Assembly (NCBI GenBank): GCA_034003955.1
Contig: JAVEXO010000004.1
Coordinates: 18,868-82,867 of the forward strand
DNA: 64,000 nucleotides
Direction of reading: 5' to 3'
Source of the DNA: SZUA-370 sp034003955
GTDB lineage: Bacteria; Spirochaetota; Spirochaetia; Treponematales; UBA12059
Positions 34,735 through 43,533 of the stretch are shown in pieces; within the stretch, counting starts at the first letter, position 1, and every line of letters begins with the position of its first letter. Under the pieces are notes generated by a model. The model was not told the origin of the DNA. It was given only the letters and a program-made list of their open reading frames with translations, and made no database searches. Both the position numbers and the translations under genes were made by a program.

Positions 34735-35478
34735 ATGTCAGGACATAGTAAATGGGCGACGATCAAGCATAAGAAGGGTGCAGCCGACGCAAAGCGTGGC
34801 CAGATCTTCACAAAGTTGATCAAAGAAATTTCAATTGCTGCTCGCATGGGCGGTGGTGATCCCGATTCCAACGCCCGCCTTCGAACTGCCATCCTCAAGG
34901 CGCGCGGTGCCAATATGCCCAAGGACAATATAGACAGGTCGATCAAGAAAGGCACAGGAGAGTTCGGAGACGCTGTATATGAAGAACTCGTCTATGAAGC
35001 TTATGCACCTGGTGGTGTAGCCGTTCTGATTGAGGTTCTTACCGATAACAAGAATCGTGCCGCCGCCGAGGTTCGTAACCTCCTGACCCGTGCTGGCGGA
35101 TCCCTTGCCACGTCCAACGCCGTTCTTAGACTCTTTTCCCGCAAGGGTGTCATCTCCCTCGACGGAGAGAAGTACGCAGAAGACAAGATAATGGAACTGG
35201 CGCTCGAGGGCGGGGCAGACGACATAGTCAATGAAAACGGCGAAATCGTCGTGTATACCACCCCGGAAGCCTTTGAAGCTGTTCTCAATGCCATCAACGA
35301 GGACGGCATGGAGACAGACGGCGCCGAAATATCAATGGTTCCAGAAATCTATGTAGCGACCGACAAGGATTCAGGTGCCAAGATACAGAAACTCATTGAC
35401 AAGCTTGAGGAATGCGACGACGTGCAGAACGTCTACCATAACGCCGAGCTGCCTGACGAAGAAGAAGAAGAAGCGTAA
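34735..35478 (+). CDS. yebC: YebC/PmpR-family protein
   Basis: Probable regulator or ribosome-associated factor of the YebC/TACO1 family; some members bind DNA, others help translation of difficult peptides. MSGHSKWATIKHKKGAADA is the diagnostic N-terminus, and ANMPKDNIDRSIKKGTG, EVLTDNKNRAAAEVR and a C-terminal acidic tail follow. 247 residues. AAGGAG precedes the ATG. Next to ruvC, as in many bacteria. Confidence 0.95.
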   Translation: MSGHSKWATIKHKKGAADAKRGQIFTKLIKEISIAARMGGGDPDSNARLRTAILKARGANMPKDNIDRSIKKGTGEFGDAVYEELVYEAYAPGGVAVLIEVLTDNKNRAAAEVRNLLTRAGGSLATSNAVLRLFSRKGVISLDGEKYAEDKIMELALEGGADDIVNENGEIVVYTTPEAFEAVLNAINEDGMETDGAEISMVPEIYVATDKDSGAKIQKLIDKLEECDDVQNVYHNAELPDEEEEEA

Positions 35479-35484
35479 CACAGG

Positions 35485-36015
35485 ATGGGCGGGCAGCCGT
35501 GCGTCCGCGTCCTTGGTATTGATCCCGGCCTCGCGGCCGTTGGATGGGGCGTCGTCGATATAGACGGCGCCCGTGCCATATATAGAGGACACGGATGCTG
35601 TACCACGAAGGCCGGCGATGATATTGCCGAACGCCTCGCAACAATACGAGACTCAATTCTGGCCGTGATCGCTGAATATAAACCGACAGAGGCTGCCATG
35701 GAGGCGCTATTCTTCTCACGCAACGTGAGCAGCGCCTTTGGTGTAGCCGAAGCCAGAGGTGTCATTCGGCTTGCCTGCCGTGATGCGGGTCTTCTGATGG
35801 CAGAATACGGGCCCATGGACGTCAAGAAGGCGGCTACAGGGTCTGGGCGATCGGGTAAGGCCGAAGTGCAATCCTTTGTAAGGCTGGTTCTTGGTCTAGA
35901 CTCGGTGCCTAAACCGGATCATGCCGCAGATGCCTTGGCCGTGGCTCTGTGCCATTGTCAGGGGCGAAAGATACGGTCTGCCTTGGTTGATGCTACGCGC
36001 CGCGGCCGTCTATAA
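35485..36015 (+). CDS. ruvC: Holliday junction resolvase RuvC
   Basis: Endonuclease that cuts Holliday junctions brought by RuvAB. Acidic catalytic residues are in VLGIDPGLA, AMEALFFSRN and the late PKPDHAADALAVA segment. 176 residues. No clear Shine-Dalgarno at ATG 35485; 6 nt from the yebC stop. Confidence 0.95.
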   Translation: MGGQPCVRVLGIDPGLAAVGWGVVDIDGARAIYRGHGCCTTKAGDDIAERLATIRDSILAVIAEYKPTEAAMEALFFSRNVSSAFGVAEARGVIRLACRDAGLLMAEYGPMDVKKAATGSGRSGKAEVQSFVRLVLGLDSVPKPDHAADALAVALCHCQGRKIRSALVDATRRGRL

Positions 36016-36016
36016 T
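35987..36016 (+). promoter_or_regulatory. internal promoter candidate before ruvA
   Basis: TTGATG (35987-35992), 18-bp spacer, TATAAT (36011-36016), overlapping the ruvC stop, then 6 nt to the ruvA ATG. It could give ruvAB a leaderless transcript independent of yebC-ruvC. Confidence 0.4.
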
Positions 36017-36022
36017 CCAGGC

Positions 36023-36616
36023 ATGTTCAATGCCATACGCGGAACGCTCTGCTATAAAAGCGCAGACACGATACGGATAGACACTATGGGTGTGGAGTGG
36101 GAATTCTCCGTGCCTTCTAGGTCGGTGGATGCCTTTGGTCGTCTGGGAGACGATACAAGGGTGCTGACCTGGCTCCTGCATCGTGATGATCAGATGCGCC
36201 TCTATGGTTTCGTCAGTGAGGCCGAGCGCTCAGTCTTTCTGGAGCTTATGAGCGTGGACGGCATTGGGCCAAAACAGGCCCTGAAGATATTGGGTGGCAT
36301 AGGAGCCGAAGAATTAGGAGCCGCGCTTGAGTCAGAGGATCTTGCCAGGCTTGAGTCCATTCCTGGCTTAGGAAAGAAGACGGCCCAGAAACTTGTTTTT
36401 ACGCTTAAAGGCAAGTTGCCATCATGCTTTGGCTCGGTAGCGAGCGCTCTGCCTGGATTACATGATGATATAGCACGAGCCCTCATAGACATGGGCTACG
36501 ATAGACGCCGCGTGGCCGACGCCCTGGCCAAGGTGGATGCCGGCCTGCCTGAGACCACCCAGGACAGGGAGCAGGAGATGCTGCGGAGAGCCATTGTGGA
36601 ATTGAGTGCATCATGA
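36023..36616 (+). CDS. ruvA: Holliday junction DNA helicase subunit RuvA
   Basis: Tetrameric DNA-binding protein that holds the four-way junction. An OB-fold N-terminus (MFNAIRGTLCYKSADTIRID), two helix-hairpin-helix motifs (VDGIGPKQALKILG, IPGLGKKTAQKLV) and a C-terminal UBA-like domain that contacts RuvB. 197 residues. Stop overlaps the ruvB start (ATGA). Confidence 0.95.
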   Translation: MFNAIRGTLCYKSADTIRIDTMGVEWEFSVPSRSVDAFGRLGDDTRVLTWLLHRDDQMRLYGFVSEAERSVFLELMSVDGIGPKQALKILGGIGAEELGAALESEDLARLESIPGLGKKTAQKLVFTLKGKLPSCFGSVASALPGLHDDIARALIDMGYDRRRVADALAKVDAGLPETTQDREQEMLRRAIVELSAS

Positions 36617-37629
36617 GTGATGTAGTATCCGCCAGTTTCGACCCGGCATGGGATGATAGAGAGAATGTCCTCAGGCCTAAGCGATTGTCTGAATTCCTGG
36701 GCCAGGCCTCTATCAAGGCCAATCTTGCGGTGTTCATAGAGGCGGCTAGTAAGCGTGAGGAAGCCCTCGATCATGTCTTCCTCATGGGGCCGCCAGGATT
36801 GGGAAAGACAACGCTTGCAGGTATTGTTTCGCGTGAACTTGGCGTAGACTTCAAGGTGACAAGCGCACCGGCCTTGGAGAAACCCAAGGATCTGGCCGGT
36901 ATACTTACCACCCTTGCACCAAGGTCGGTATTCTTCATAGACGAAATACATCGACTCAAGCCGGCCATAGAGGAAATGCTCTATATGGCCATGGAGGATG
37001 GCGAACTTGACTTCATCATAGGCCAGGGACCTTCCGCTAGAACCCTGCGCATACCCTTGCCACCATTTACCCTGGTAGGTGCTACGACGAGGGCGGGCAT
37101 GGTTGGAAGTCCCCTTGTCAGCCGATTTGGAATTAATATACGGCTAGGCTTCTATGAGAAGGCCGATACCATCGCCATCCTCAGGCGCTCGGCCGGAATC
37201 CTTGGCACAGAGCTGTGTGATGATGCTGCAGAGCGTCTGGCTCAGGCTAGCCGCGGTACCCCCCGCGTGGCCAACAGGCTGCTACGCCGCATGCGAGACT
37301 TTGCCCAGGTGCGCGGTCTTGACTCAATAAACGCGAGCGTCGTCGATGACGGCTTGTCTCGTCTTGAAGTAGACCATTATGGCCTGGAACGCCACGATCG
37401 TGATGTGCTTACGGCCATAATAGAAAAGTTTGGCGGTGGGCCCGTGGGTGCCGACACCCTGGCAGTCTCCACCAGCGAGAGCATAGAGACGCTGGAAGAT
37501 TATCTAGAACCATTTCTCATACAGTCTGGATTCATCATGCGTACTCCTCGCGGGCGAATAGCCACTCCTCTTGCCTATGAGCATCTTGGTTACAGGAAAG
37601 ATAATGTTGACGACGGACTTCAGTTTTAG
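36613..37629 (+). CDS. ruvB: Holliday junction branch-migration ATPase RuvB
   Basis: AAA+ motor of branch migration. RPKRLSEFLGQ start, Walker A GPPGLGKTT, Walker B FFIDEIHRL, sensor 1 GATTRAGM, arginine finger in SPLVSRFG, and winged-helix domain with YLEPFLIQSGFI. 338 residues. The queA start lies inside its last codons. Confidence 0.97.
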   Translation: MSDVVSASFDPAWDDRENVLRPKRLSEFLGQASIKANLAVFIEAASKREEALDHVFLMGPPGLGKTTLAGIVSRELGVDFKVTSAPALEKPKDLAGILTTLAPRSVFFIDEIHRLKPAIEEMLYMAMEDGELDFIIGQGPSARTLRIPLPPFTLVGATTRAGMVGSPLVSRFGINIRLGFYEKADTIAILRRSAGILGTELCDDAAERLAQASRGTPRVANRLLRRMRDFAQVRGLDSINASVVDDGLSRLEVDHYGLERHDRDVLTAIIEKFGGGPVGADTLAVSTSESIETLEDYLEPFLIQSGFIMRTPRGRIATPLAYEHLGYRKDNVDDGLQF

Positions 37630-38620
37630 TATTCCAGAAGAGCTCATAGCCCAGGATCCTCCTGCCGTGCGCGGAACATCCCGCCTCCTTCTTTTAGGAA
37701 GAGCTAGCGGCTCGATAAGGCATGCGAGTGTAGCCGACATAGCATCATTCGTGCCCCCTGGCTCCGTCATGGTGTTCAATGACTCTCGCGTCAGAAGAGC
37801 CCGCCTGTTTGGAACGAGCCAAGGCGGCGGCAAGGTGGAGATACTCCTCCTCAGACGAGAGGGGCCTGCCCTGTGGACCGCCTTGACCTCGAGGATGGCC
37901 AGGCTTGTACCCGGTAAAACGATACGTCTTCCTGATGGTCTTGAGGCAGAGGTCGTCGGAACGAGGCCAGATGAGCGCATCCTTAGCTTCTCTCGAGAGA
38001 TTGACGACGCCTACCTGGAGCGTTACGGCCACTTGCCGCTTCCCCCATACATACGCAGAGCCGACGTGTGCTCCGATGCCGATCGCTATCAGACCGTGTA
38101 TGCCAGGGAGCAAGGTTCGGCCGCCGCACCAACCGCAGGTCTCCATTTTACGCCTTCTATCCTTGATGCTCTTAGAGAAGCCGGGGTTGATATACGGTTC
38201 GTTACCCTGCACGTAGGCCTTGGCACCTTTCTTCCGGTACGGGTTGCGACCATAGAGGATCACAGCATGCATCATGAGGAATATACCGTGCCTTTAGAGA
38301 CGGCTAAGGCGGTCAACGATGCAAAGCGGGATGGCCGCATGGTCGTAGCCGTAGGTACGACGAGCGTCAGGACCCTCGAGAGCGCCTGGTCTGACGCAGG
38401 CCTCATAAGCGGCCATGGATCCACTGACATCTTCATGTACCCAGGATATGATTTCAAGGTTGTTGATGCCATGTTCACGAATTTTCATACACCAGAGTCC
38501 ACCCTCCTCATGCTTGTGTCGGCTTTTGCGGGTAGGGATGCAATTATGGCGGCGTATTCAGAGGCGATGAAGCAGCGCTACCGTTTCTTTTCGTATGGTG
38601 ACGCGATGTTTATAAGCTAA
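37604..38620 (+). CDS. queA: tRNA preQ1(34) S-adenosylmethionine ribosyltransferase-isomerase
   Basis: Converts preQ1 in tRNA to epoxyqueuosine using the ribosyl part of SAM. The start IPEELIAQDPP, the RGTSRLL segment, the middle VFNDSRVRRARLFG and the C-terminal AAPTAGLHFT, HVGLGTFLPV and FNFHTPESTLLMLVSAFAG-type motifs (here TNFHTPESTL) match. ATG 37604 has AGGA at 37593 and overlaps ruvB by 26 nt. 338 residues. tgt is not in the window. Confidence 0.95.
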   Translation: MLTTDFSFSIPEELIAQDPPAVRGTSRLLLLGRASGSIRHASVADIASFVPPGSVMVFNDSRVRRARLFGTSQGGGKVEILLLRREGPALWTALTSRMARLVPGKTIRLPDGLEAEVVGTRPDERILSFSREIDDAYLERYGHLPLPPYIRRADVCSDADRYQTVYAREQGSAAAPTAGLHFTPSILDALREAGVDIRFVTLHVGLGTFLPVRVATIEDHSMHHEEYTVPLETAKAVNDAKRDGRMVVAVGTTSVRTLESAWSDAGLISGHGSTDIFMYPGYDFKVVDAMFTNFHTPESTLLMLVSAFAGRDAIMAAYSEAMKQRYRFFSYGDAMFIS

Positions 38621-38632
38621 GGCGGATATAGA

Positions 38633-39985
38633 GTGAGTAGACGCATAGACGTTCCAAAGGATCTACAGGACTTTGCCCGGGTATTCTCTGGCTCTGGCTT
38701 TTCCTGCTATTTCGTAGGGGGAGCCGTTCGCGACAGCCTCCTTGGGCAGGTGGTCAGTGATTGGGACGCGGCTACTGACGCAAAACCAGAGGACGTCAAG
38801 CGCCTTTTTAAACACGTCATCCCGACAGGCATACAGCATGGTACGGTGACGGTTAGATGGCGGGGTGGTTCAATAGAGACGACCACCTTCAGGATAGATG
38901 GCGATTACAAGGACGGCCGCAGGCCAGAGAGCGTTCAGTTTACATCGGACCTGACTCAGGATCTGTCCAGGCGTGACTTTACCATAAACGGTATGGCCGT
39001 CTCTCCTTTTTCGGGTGAAATCATAGATTTCAACGGAGGACTCGCCGATCTGGCCTCAGGCATAATACGCGCCATAGGTGACCCCAGGGAGCGCTTCGAG
39101 GAAGATGGCCTGCGGCCACTGCGAGCGGTTCGTTTCGCAAGCAGACTGGGTTTTACCATAGATCAGGCTACCCTGGAGGCCATTCCTGCTACCACGGAAC
39201 GCTTCAGGCAGGTGTCTTTCGAGAGGATTCGGGACGAGTTTACGAAGATACTGGGATCCACCCGTGCAGGTCGTGGCCTGTATACCCTGGATCAGACGGG
39301 CCTGCTTGATGAAATACTGCCCGAGCTGACTGCCTGTAAGGCTGTGGCCCAGGGCGGCCCCCACCGTCACGACGTCTTTACCCATCTCATAGAAGCCTGT
39401 GATGCGGCTCCACCCGATACGGTTATACGCCTCGCTGCACTGCTGCATGACACAGGCAAGCCTGCAAAACGAAGCGAGGCCCTGGATGGTTCTCTGACCT
39501 TTTATGGCCATGATGTTGAATCTGCCGCCATCGCCGAGACCGCTCTTCGTCGCCTCAAGTACCCTAACGCCATAATAGACGAGGTTGTGCATCTCATACG
39601 GCACCACATGTTCGAGTATCAGGATGTCTGGAGCGATGCGGCTGTTAGGCGCTTCGTCGCGAGGGTAGGGCTGGATCATGTGGACAGCCTGGCCAGGCTG
39701 AGGCTGGCCGATTCCAGTGGCATGGGAAACGGTCCTGCCGATCCTGCGAGCGTCTTGCCCCTGTTGGAACGTATTGAGGCCTTACGAGATAAGGACCAGG
39801 CCTTTAGTATCAAGGATCTAGCCATTAGCGGACATGATCTGATTGGCATAGGCTGGCCGAAGGGGCCTTCCATGGGGCAGGCTCTCTCCGAGCTTCTTGA
39901 GGCTGTTCTCGAGGATCCTGAACTCAATACACGTGAGCGGCTCCTCTACATTGCCCAAAGGATACAGTCTAAATATGGTGTATGA
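38633..39985 (+). CDS. cca: CCA-adding tRNA nucleotidyltransferase
   Basis: Class II nucleotidyltransferase that adds or repairs the CCA tail; the tRNAs in this window do not encode CCA, so it is essential here. VGGAVRDSLLG and the DxD of DWDAATDA form the active site; RRDFTINGMA, DPRERFEEDGLRPLRAVRFASRLGF follow. An HD domain (ALLHDTGKP, HDVESA) is fused at ~260-350, as in bacterial bifunctional CCA enzymes. GTG 38633, 450 residues. A poly(A) polymerase role cannot be excluded. Confidence 0.9.
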   Translation: MSRRIDVPKDLQDFARVFSGSGFSCYFVGGAVRDSLLGQVVSDWDAATDAKPEDVKRLFKHVIPTGIQHGTVTVRWRGGSIETTTFRIDGDYKDGRRPESVQFTSDLTQDLSRRDFTINGMAVSPFSGEIIDFNGGLADLASGIIRAIGDPRERFEEDGLRPLRAVRFASRLGFTIDQATLEAIPATTERFRQVSFERIRDEFTKILGSTRAGRGLYTLDQTGLLDEILPELTACKAVAQGGPHRHDVFTHLIEACDAAPPDTVIRLAALLHDTGKPAKRSEALDGSLTFYGHDVESAAIAETALRRLKYPNAIIDEVVHLIRHHMFEYQDVWSDAAVRRFVARVGLDHVDSLARLRLADSSGMGNGPADPASVLPLLERIEALRDKDQAFSIKDLAISGHDLIGIGWPKGPSMGQALSELLEAVLEDPELNTRERLLYIAQRIQSKYGV

Positions 39986-39996
39986 AGCCAGGCTTC

Positions 39997-40764
39997 CTAT
40001 AATCGTTTCATAGACAAAAGGCGCTCGGCTTCGCTTCCGCCAGAAGCGACGATGGCTTCATAGGCCATGGCAGCGGCCGCCTGTTCGGCATCTTTCTTTG
40101 TCTTTCCCGTAGCCGGCCCATAGACCGATCCAAGCAGGGTGCATTGCATCCAGTAGGTCCTGTCATGATCAGGGCCGCTTTTCTTGTCAAGATCATAGCT
40201 GGGGTAGGAACGATGCCACTTCTGGGCATATTCCTGGAGAAGTGTCTTGTAGTCCTTGCGGTGGCGGTTGGTCAGCACCTTCTCTATTTCGGGGTCTATG
40301 AGGGATAATACAAGGGCCTTTGACTTCTCGAAGCCAGAATCGAGGAAAGCGGCACCAAAAACCGCCTCAAGGGCATCGGCCAGTATGGCCTTCTTATTGC
40401 GTCCACCAGATTTCTCTTCGCCTTTTCCAACCAAGAGCACCGCATCGATGCCTAGCTCCATGGCTAGTTCAGATAGGGTATCCTCTGAAACGACAAAGCT
40501 CTTTATTCTGGCCAGGTCTCCCTCGTTCTTGTCACCAAGAGCCACGAAGAGCCTCGCTGCCGTTGACATCCCCAAGACGGAGTCGCCAAGAAATTCAAGG
40601 CGCTCGTTATTGCCCAGGCATTGAGGATCCTCATTGACGTATGACCTATGGGTTAGGGCTCTATTGAGTAAGGATTGATCCTTGAAGCGGAAGTGCAATG
40701 AACGTTGAAAGGCCGCGAGCGCTTCCAGCCGATCACGACTCAACTCGCCGTAACGGAAGGGCAC
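39997..40764 (-). CDS. rnc: ribonuclease III
   Basis: Double-strand-specific RNase processing rRNA and some mRNAs. NNERLEFLGDSVL is the signature with catalytic Glu/Asp, the second acid pair lies in ADALEAVFGA, and a dsRNA-binding domain occupies the C-terminus (DYKTLLQEYAQKW to KDAEQAAAAMAYEAI). 255 residues. Last gene of the rpmF-acpP-rnc run. Confidence 0.96.
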   Translation of the reverse strand: MPFRYGELSRDRLEALAAFQRSLHFRFKDQSLLNRALTHRSYVNEDPQCLGNNERLEFLGDSVLGMSTAARLFVALGDKNEGDLARIKSFVVSEDTLSELAMELGIDAVLLVGKGEEKSGGRNKKAILADALEAVFGAAFLDSGFEKSKALVLSLIDPEIEKVLTNRHRKDYKTLLQEYAQKWHRSYPSYDLDKKSGPDHDRTYWMQCTLLGSVYGPATGKTKKDAEQAAAAMAYEAIVASGGSEAERLLSMKRL

Positions 40765-40786
40765 GATCGCGGCCTCCTTAGATGTT

Positions 40787-40805
40787 CACGGGTTTTTTGC
40801 CCGTG
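40787..40805 (-). terminator. hairpin between acpP and rnc
   Basis: CACGGG and CCCGTG (6-bp arms) around a 7-nt A-rich loop in the minus-strand RNA. There is no U-tract after it. It could reduce rnc read-through relative to acpP or be a processing site. Confidence 0.4.
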
Positions 40806-40813
40806 ATTATCCA

Positions 40814-41047
40814 TCAAACCTGTGACTTGATAAATTCGTACGCGTCGCGTACGGTCTCGAATTCGTTGGCTTTCTCATCCGGTATGCGGATCTTTAGCTC
40901 TTCTTCGATACCGTACACTAATTCATACGTGTCGAGGCTGTCGGCCCCAAGGTCCTGCCTGAAGCTGGCGTCCAAGTTTATCTTGGATTCTTCAACCTCT
41001 AGTTTATCGGCGATGATCTTCTTGATCTTCTCATACAATTCATCCAT
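40814..41047 (-). CDS. acpP: acyl carrier protein
   Basis: Carries growing acyl chains on phosphopantetheine. The attachment serine is Ser37 in LGADSLDTYEL. 77 acidic residues. It lies between rpmF and rnc; coaD, upstream on the same strand, supplies the pathway to the prosthetic group precursor. Confidence 0.97.
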   Translation of the reverse strand: MDELYEKIKKIIADKLEVEESKINLDASFRQDLGADSLDTYELVYGIEEELKIRIPDEKANEFETVRDAYEFIKSQV

Positions 41048-41059
41048 AGCGAATCTCCT

Positions 41060-41248
41060 TTACGCGTTGGTTTCGGGGGTCAAAACCTGCCTGCCGCGAT
41101 AGAATCCGCACTTCGGGCAAACCCGGTGGAACAAAACGGCATTGCCGCAGTTGCCACAGGATACGATAGTCGGAGCAACGAGCTTCATGTTTATGGAGCG
41201 TCGGCGGCGAGTTCGTGCCTTCGAAGTATTACATCTAGGTACAGCCAT
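41060..41248 (-). CDS. rpmF: ribosomal protein L32
   Basis: 62-residue zinc-ribbon L32 with CGNC and CPKC pairs after a basic Arg-rich N-terminus (MAVPRCNTSKARTRRRRS). GAGG precedes the ATG and a clear promoter lies upstream. It heads the acpP-rnc run. Confidence 0.96.
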   Translation of the reverse strand: MAVPRCNTSKARTRRRRSINMKLVAPTIVSCGNCGNAVLFHRVCPKCGFYRGRQVLTPETNA

Positions 41249-41295
41249 ACTAAAACCTCATTCCCACAATAAGTTCCTGTAACGGATACCGGCGC

Positions 41296-41324
41296 ACTTT
41301 AACGAAACAGGGTGTTTTTGTCAA
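41296..41324 (-). promoter_or_regulatory. promoter of rpmF-acpP-rnc
   Basis: Minus strand: TTGACA (41324-41319), 17-bp spacer, TAAAGT (41301-41296). Confidence 0.7.
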
Positions 41325-41349
41325 TACGCAAGGTAGACGGCACTATGAC

Positions 41350-41826
41350 TCAAATTCTGTAGCGTTCTAGAGCCTTGGCTATAACGGGTGGAACCATGCC
41401 GCTTATGTCTCCACCAAAGGAAGCCAATTCCTTTATGGCACTGGAACGCAGGACGAAGTACTTCTGGTCTGTAGGCATGAAGAATGTCTCTATCTCGGGT
41501 CCGACTCCCTTGTTGAGGATAGACAATTCAAATTCATATGAGAAATCCTGGACGCTCCTCACGCCACGCAAGAGCACCCTGCACGCATGCTTGCGTGCAA
41601 ATTCGACGACGAGTGTGTCGCAGAGGTGCACCTCGACATTGGGCCATGGAGCCACAAGCTCCCTCATGAATGCCATGCGCTCCTCCGAGTCGAAGAGGTA
41701 GCTCTTGTCTCTGTTGACGGCAACGACGACGAGTACACGCTCGAAGATGCTCCTGGCGCGCTCTATGATATTGAGGTGCCCATACGTCGGTGGATCGAAA
41801 GATCCAGGAAAAACAGCCTTTACCAT
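41350..41826 (-). CDS. coaD: phosphopantetheine adenylyltransferase
   Basis: Penultimate step of coenzyme A synthesis. The nucleotidyltransferase motif is GSFDPPTYGHLNI; VAVNRDKSYLF, RGVRSVQDFSYE and the late LRSSAIKELASFGGDISGMVPP match. ATG 41826 (158 residues) aligns with the family start and falls 7 nt after a promoter -10; ATG 41838 would add four residues. Confidence 0.95.
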   Translation of the reverse strand: MVKAVFPGSFDPPTYGHLNIIERARSIFERVLVVVAVNRDKSYLFDSEERMAFMRELVAPWPNVEVHLCDTLVVEFARKHACRVLLRGVRSVQDFSYEFELSILNKGVGPEIETFFMPTDQKYFVLRSSAIKELASFGGDISGMVPPVIAKALERYRI

Positions 41827-41833
41827 AACCAGA

Positions 41834-41863
41834 AACATAGACTCCGCCAGCTTTAGGCGTCAA
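41834..41863 (-). promoter_or_regulatory. promoter of coaD, leaderless geometry
   Basis: Minus strand: TTGACG (41863-41858), 18-bp spacer, TATGTT (41839-41834), 7 nt, ATG 41826. The -10 overlaps the alternative upstream ATG, so that start would not be transcribed from here. Confidence 0.5.
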
Positions 41864-41913
41864 GCCATTTGCTATGGCGTCACAAGCGGGCGGCGTGTAT
41901 CATTGTTCTCTAT

Positions 41914-43533
41914 ATGAGAATGCCGAGGCTCGTCGTCCTAGCAGCTCTTTCAAGCCTCCTCCTTGCCTTGTCACTGCCAAATGACTTCTTTCCCTGGGGT
42001 AATCCAGCCATAGGTCTCATCGCTCTTGCTCCATTGTATGTTGCCCTGTCGTATGCACTATCGTATCGCTGTGCCTATGCTATAGGAGCCATATTCGGTG
42101 GCCTGGCCCATGGTCTGGCCAGTTACTGGCTATGGTTTTTTAATGATTTTAGACTATGGACCCTCGGTTCTACCGTCGTGGCGTACATGATCGTGTATGG
42201 CTTTTTAGGTATGTATCTCTATGGAGCCATAAGGCGAGCAGGTATCGCGCGCTCGCTCGTGTTTGCCATGGTATGGGCCGTGTTCGAGTGGGCAAAGTCA
42301 TCGGGTTTCCTGGGATATCCCTGGGGGCTCCTGGCCTATAGCTGGAGTACCATAGCACAGGCCACGCAGATTGCTGAATCTACAGGCGTCTATGGTCTGT
42401 CATTTTCAATAGCATTCGTGTCATCATCACTCGCCGGCATCATCGTGGCTGTCTGGCCGGCTCATAAGAATTATACAGGCCATCTGGTTATGACTGGCAT
42501 CCAGCCCAGGGAATACCGTTTTCTGGCTACAGGACCGACAGTCGTTTCTATCATACTATTCCTTGCAATCCTTGCCTACGGATCAATATCGCTTGATAAG
42601 CAGCGTACGCCTCGAGGGCATTTAAATGCCGTGCTCGTACAGCAGAATGAAGATCCATGGGAGGGTACAGAGTCTGAAAGCCTGTCGGTTTCTATCGCCC
42701 TGGCCAGGGAGGCAATTGCAGGCTCATCTCTTGTGCCCGATATAATCTTGTTTAGCGAGTCGACGCTCAGACGCCCTTGGGAGGGCTTTGAACACTTCTA
42801 TGAACAGACACCTAAAACCTACTCACTTATGGCCTTCATAATCGATAGTGGAGCCTATCTGTTTACGGGTGCCCCAGAGATACTGTCCTATGAGCCCTTT
42901 GAGGCCAGCAATGCAGTCATTTTGATAGACAATACGGGAGCACAGCTGGATACCTATGCCAAGATGCATCCGGTGCCATTCGCAGAAGCCATACCATTTT
43001 GGGAGTATCAGGCCTTCAGGTCATTCATCCAGAACGTCGTTGGTCTTGAGTCAGGCTGGGTGATGGGTACACAGAGGGTGTTGTTTGATATGACAACAAG
43101 AGGCTCTGCTCTGGTGCGTTTCGCCGCTCCCATATGTTTTGAGGATGCCTTTGCCCCCTTATGCCGTCAATTCGTGCTCGATGGTGCAGAGATTCTAGTC
43201 AATCTTTCAAACGACTCGTGGTCCAAGAGGGATTCTGCGGCGATCCAGCACCTGGTGGCAGCCCGATTCAGGGCCATAGAGCTCAGGCGAACCCTCGTTA
43301 GATCCACCAATGGCGGTTTGAGTGCCGTCATTGGCCCGGACGGGCGAATCCTCGATGCCTTGCCTCTGTTCGAAGCCACGGCAAGGGTGGTATCTGTCCC
43401 AGTATACTCGGATGAGAATACTCCATACTTGCGGCATGGAGACTGGTTCGTGATCATTTTGGCCTGTATTCTGGCTGGCTTAGGCATTATACTGTTCTTA
43501 AAAGACGCGTTTCCAAAGGAGGAGCAGGCATGA
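41914..43533 (+). CDS. lnt: apolipoprotein N-acyltransferase
   Basis: Last step of lipoprotein maturation, adding an N-acyl chain to the lipid-modified cysteine. Several membrane helices fill residues ~5-225, followed by a nitrilase-fold domain with Glu in FSESTLRRPW, Lys in YAKMHPVPFAE and Cys in APICFEDAF, and a last membrane helix. About 539 residues; starts ATG 41914 or 41920. A TATCAT lies 10 nt before it. Stop overlaps the next gene (ATGA). Confidence 0.93.
   Translation: MRMPRLVVLAALSSLLLALSLPNDFFPWGNPAIGLIALAPLYVALSYALSYRCAYAIGAIFGGLAHGLASYWLWFFNDFRLWTLGSTVVAYMIVYGFLGMYLYGAIRRAGIARSLVFAMVWAVFEWAKSSGFLGYPWGLLAYSWSTIAQATQIAESTGVYGLSFSIAFVSSSLAGIIVAVWPAHKNYTGHLVMTGIQPREYRFLATGPTVVSIILFLAILAYGSISLDKQRTPRGHLNAVLVQQNEDPWEGTESESLSVSIALAREAIAGSSLVPDIILFSESTLRRPWEGFEHFYEQTPKTYSLMAFIIDSGAYLFTGAPEILSYEPFEASNAVILIDNTGAQLDTYAKMHPVPFAEAIPFWEYQAFRSFIQNVVGLESGWVMGTQRVLFDMTTRGSALVRFAAPICFEDAFAPLCRQFVLDGAEILVNLSNDSWSKRDSAAIQHLVAARFRAIELRRTLVRSTNGGLSAVIGPDGRILDALPLFEATARVVSVPVYSDENTPYLRHGDWFVIILACILAGLGIILFLKDAFPKEEQA

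Noticed and set aside
42617..42630. 14-bp perfect palindrome GGCATTTAAATGCC within lnt
   Set aside because: Short, without loop or context, and compatible with chance at this window size.
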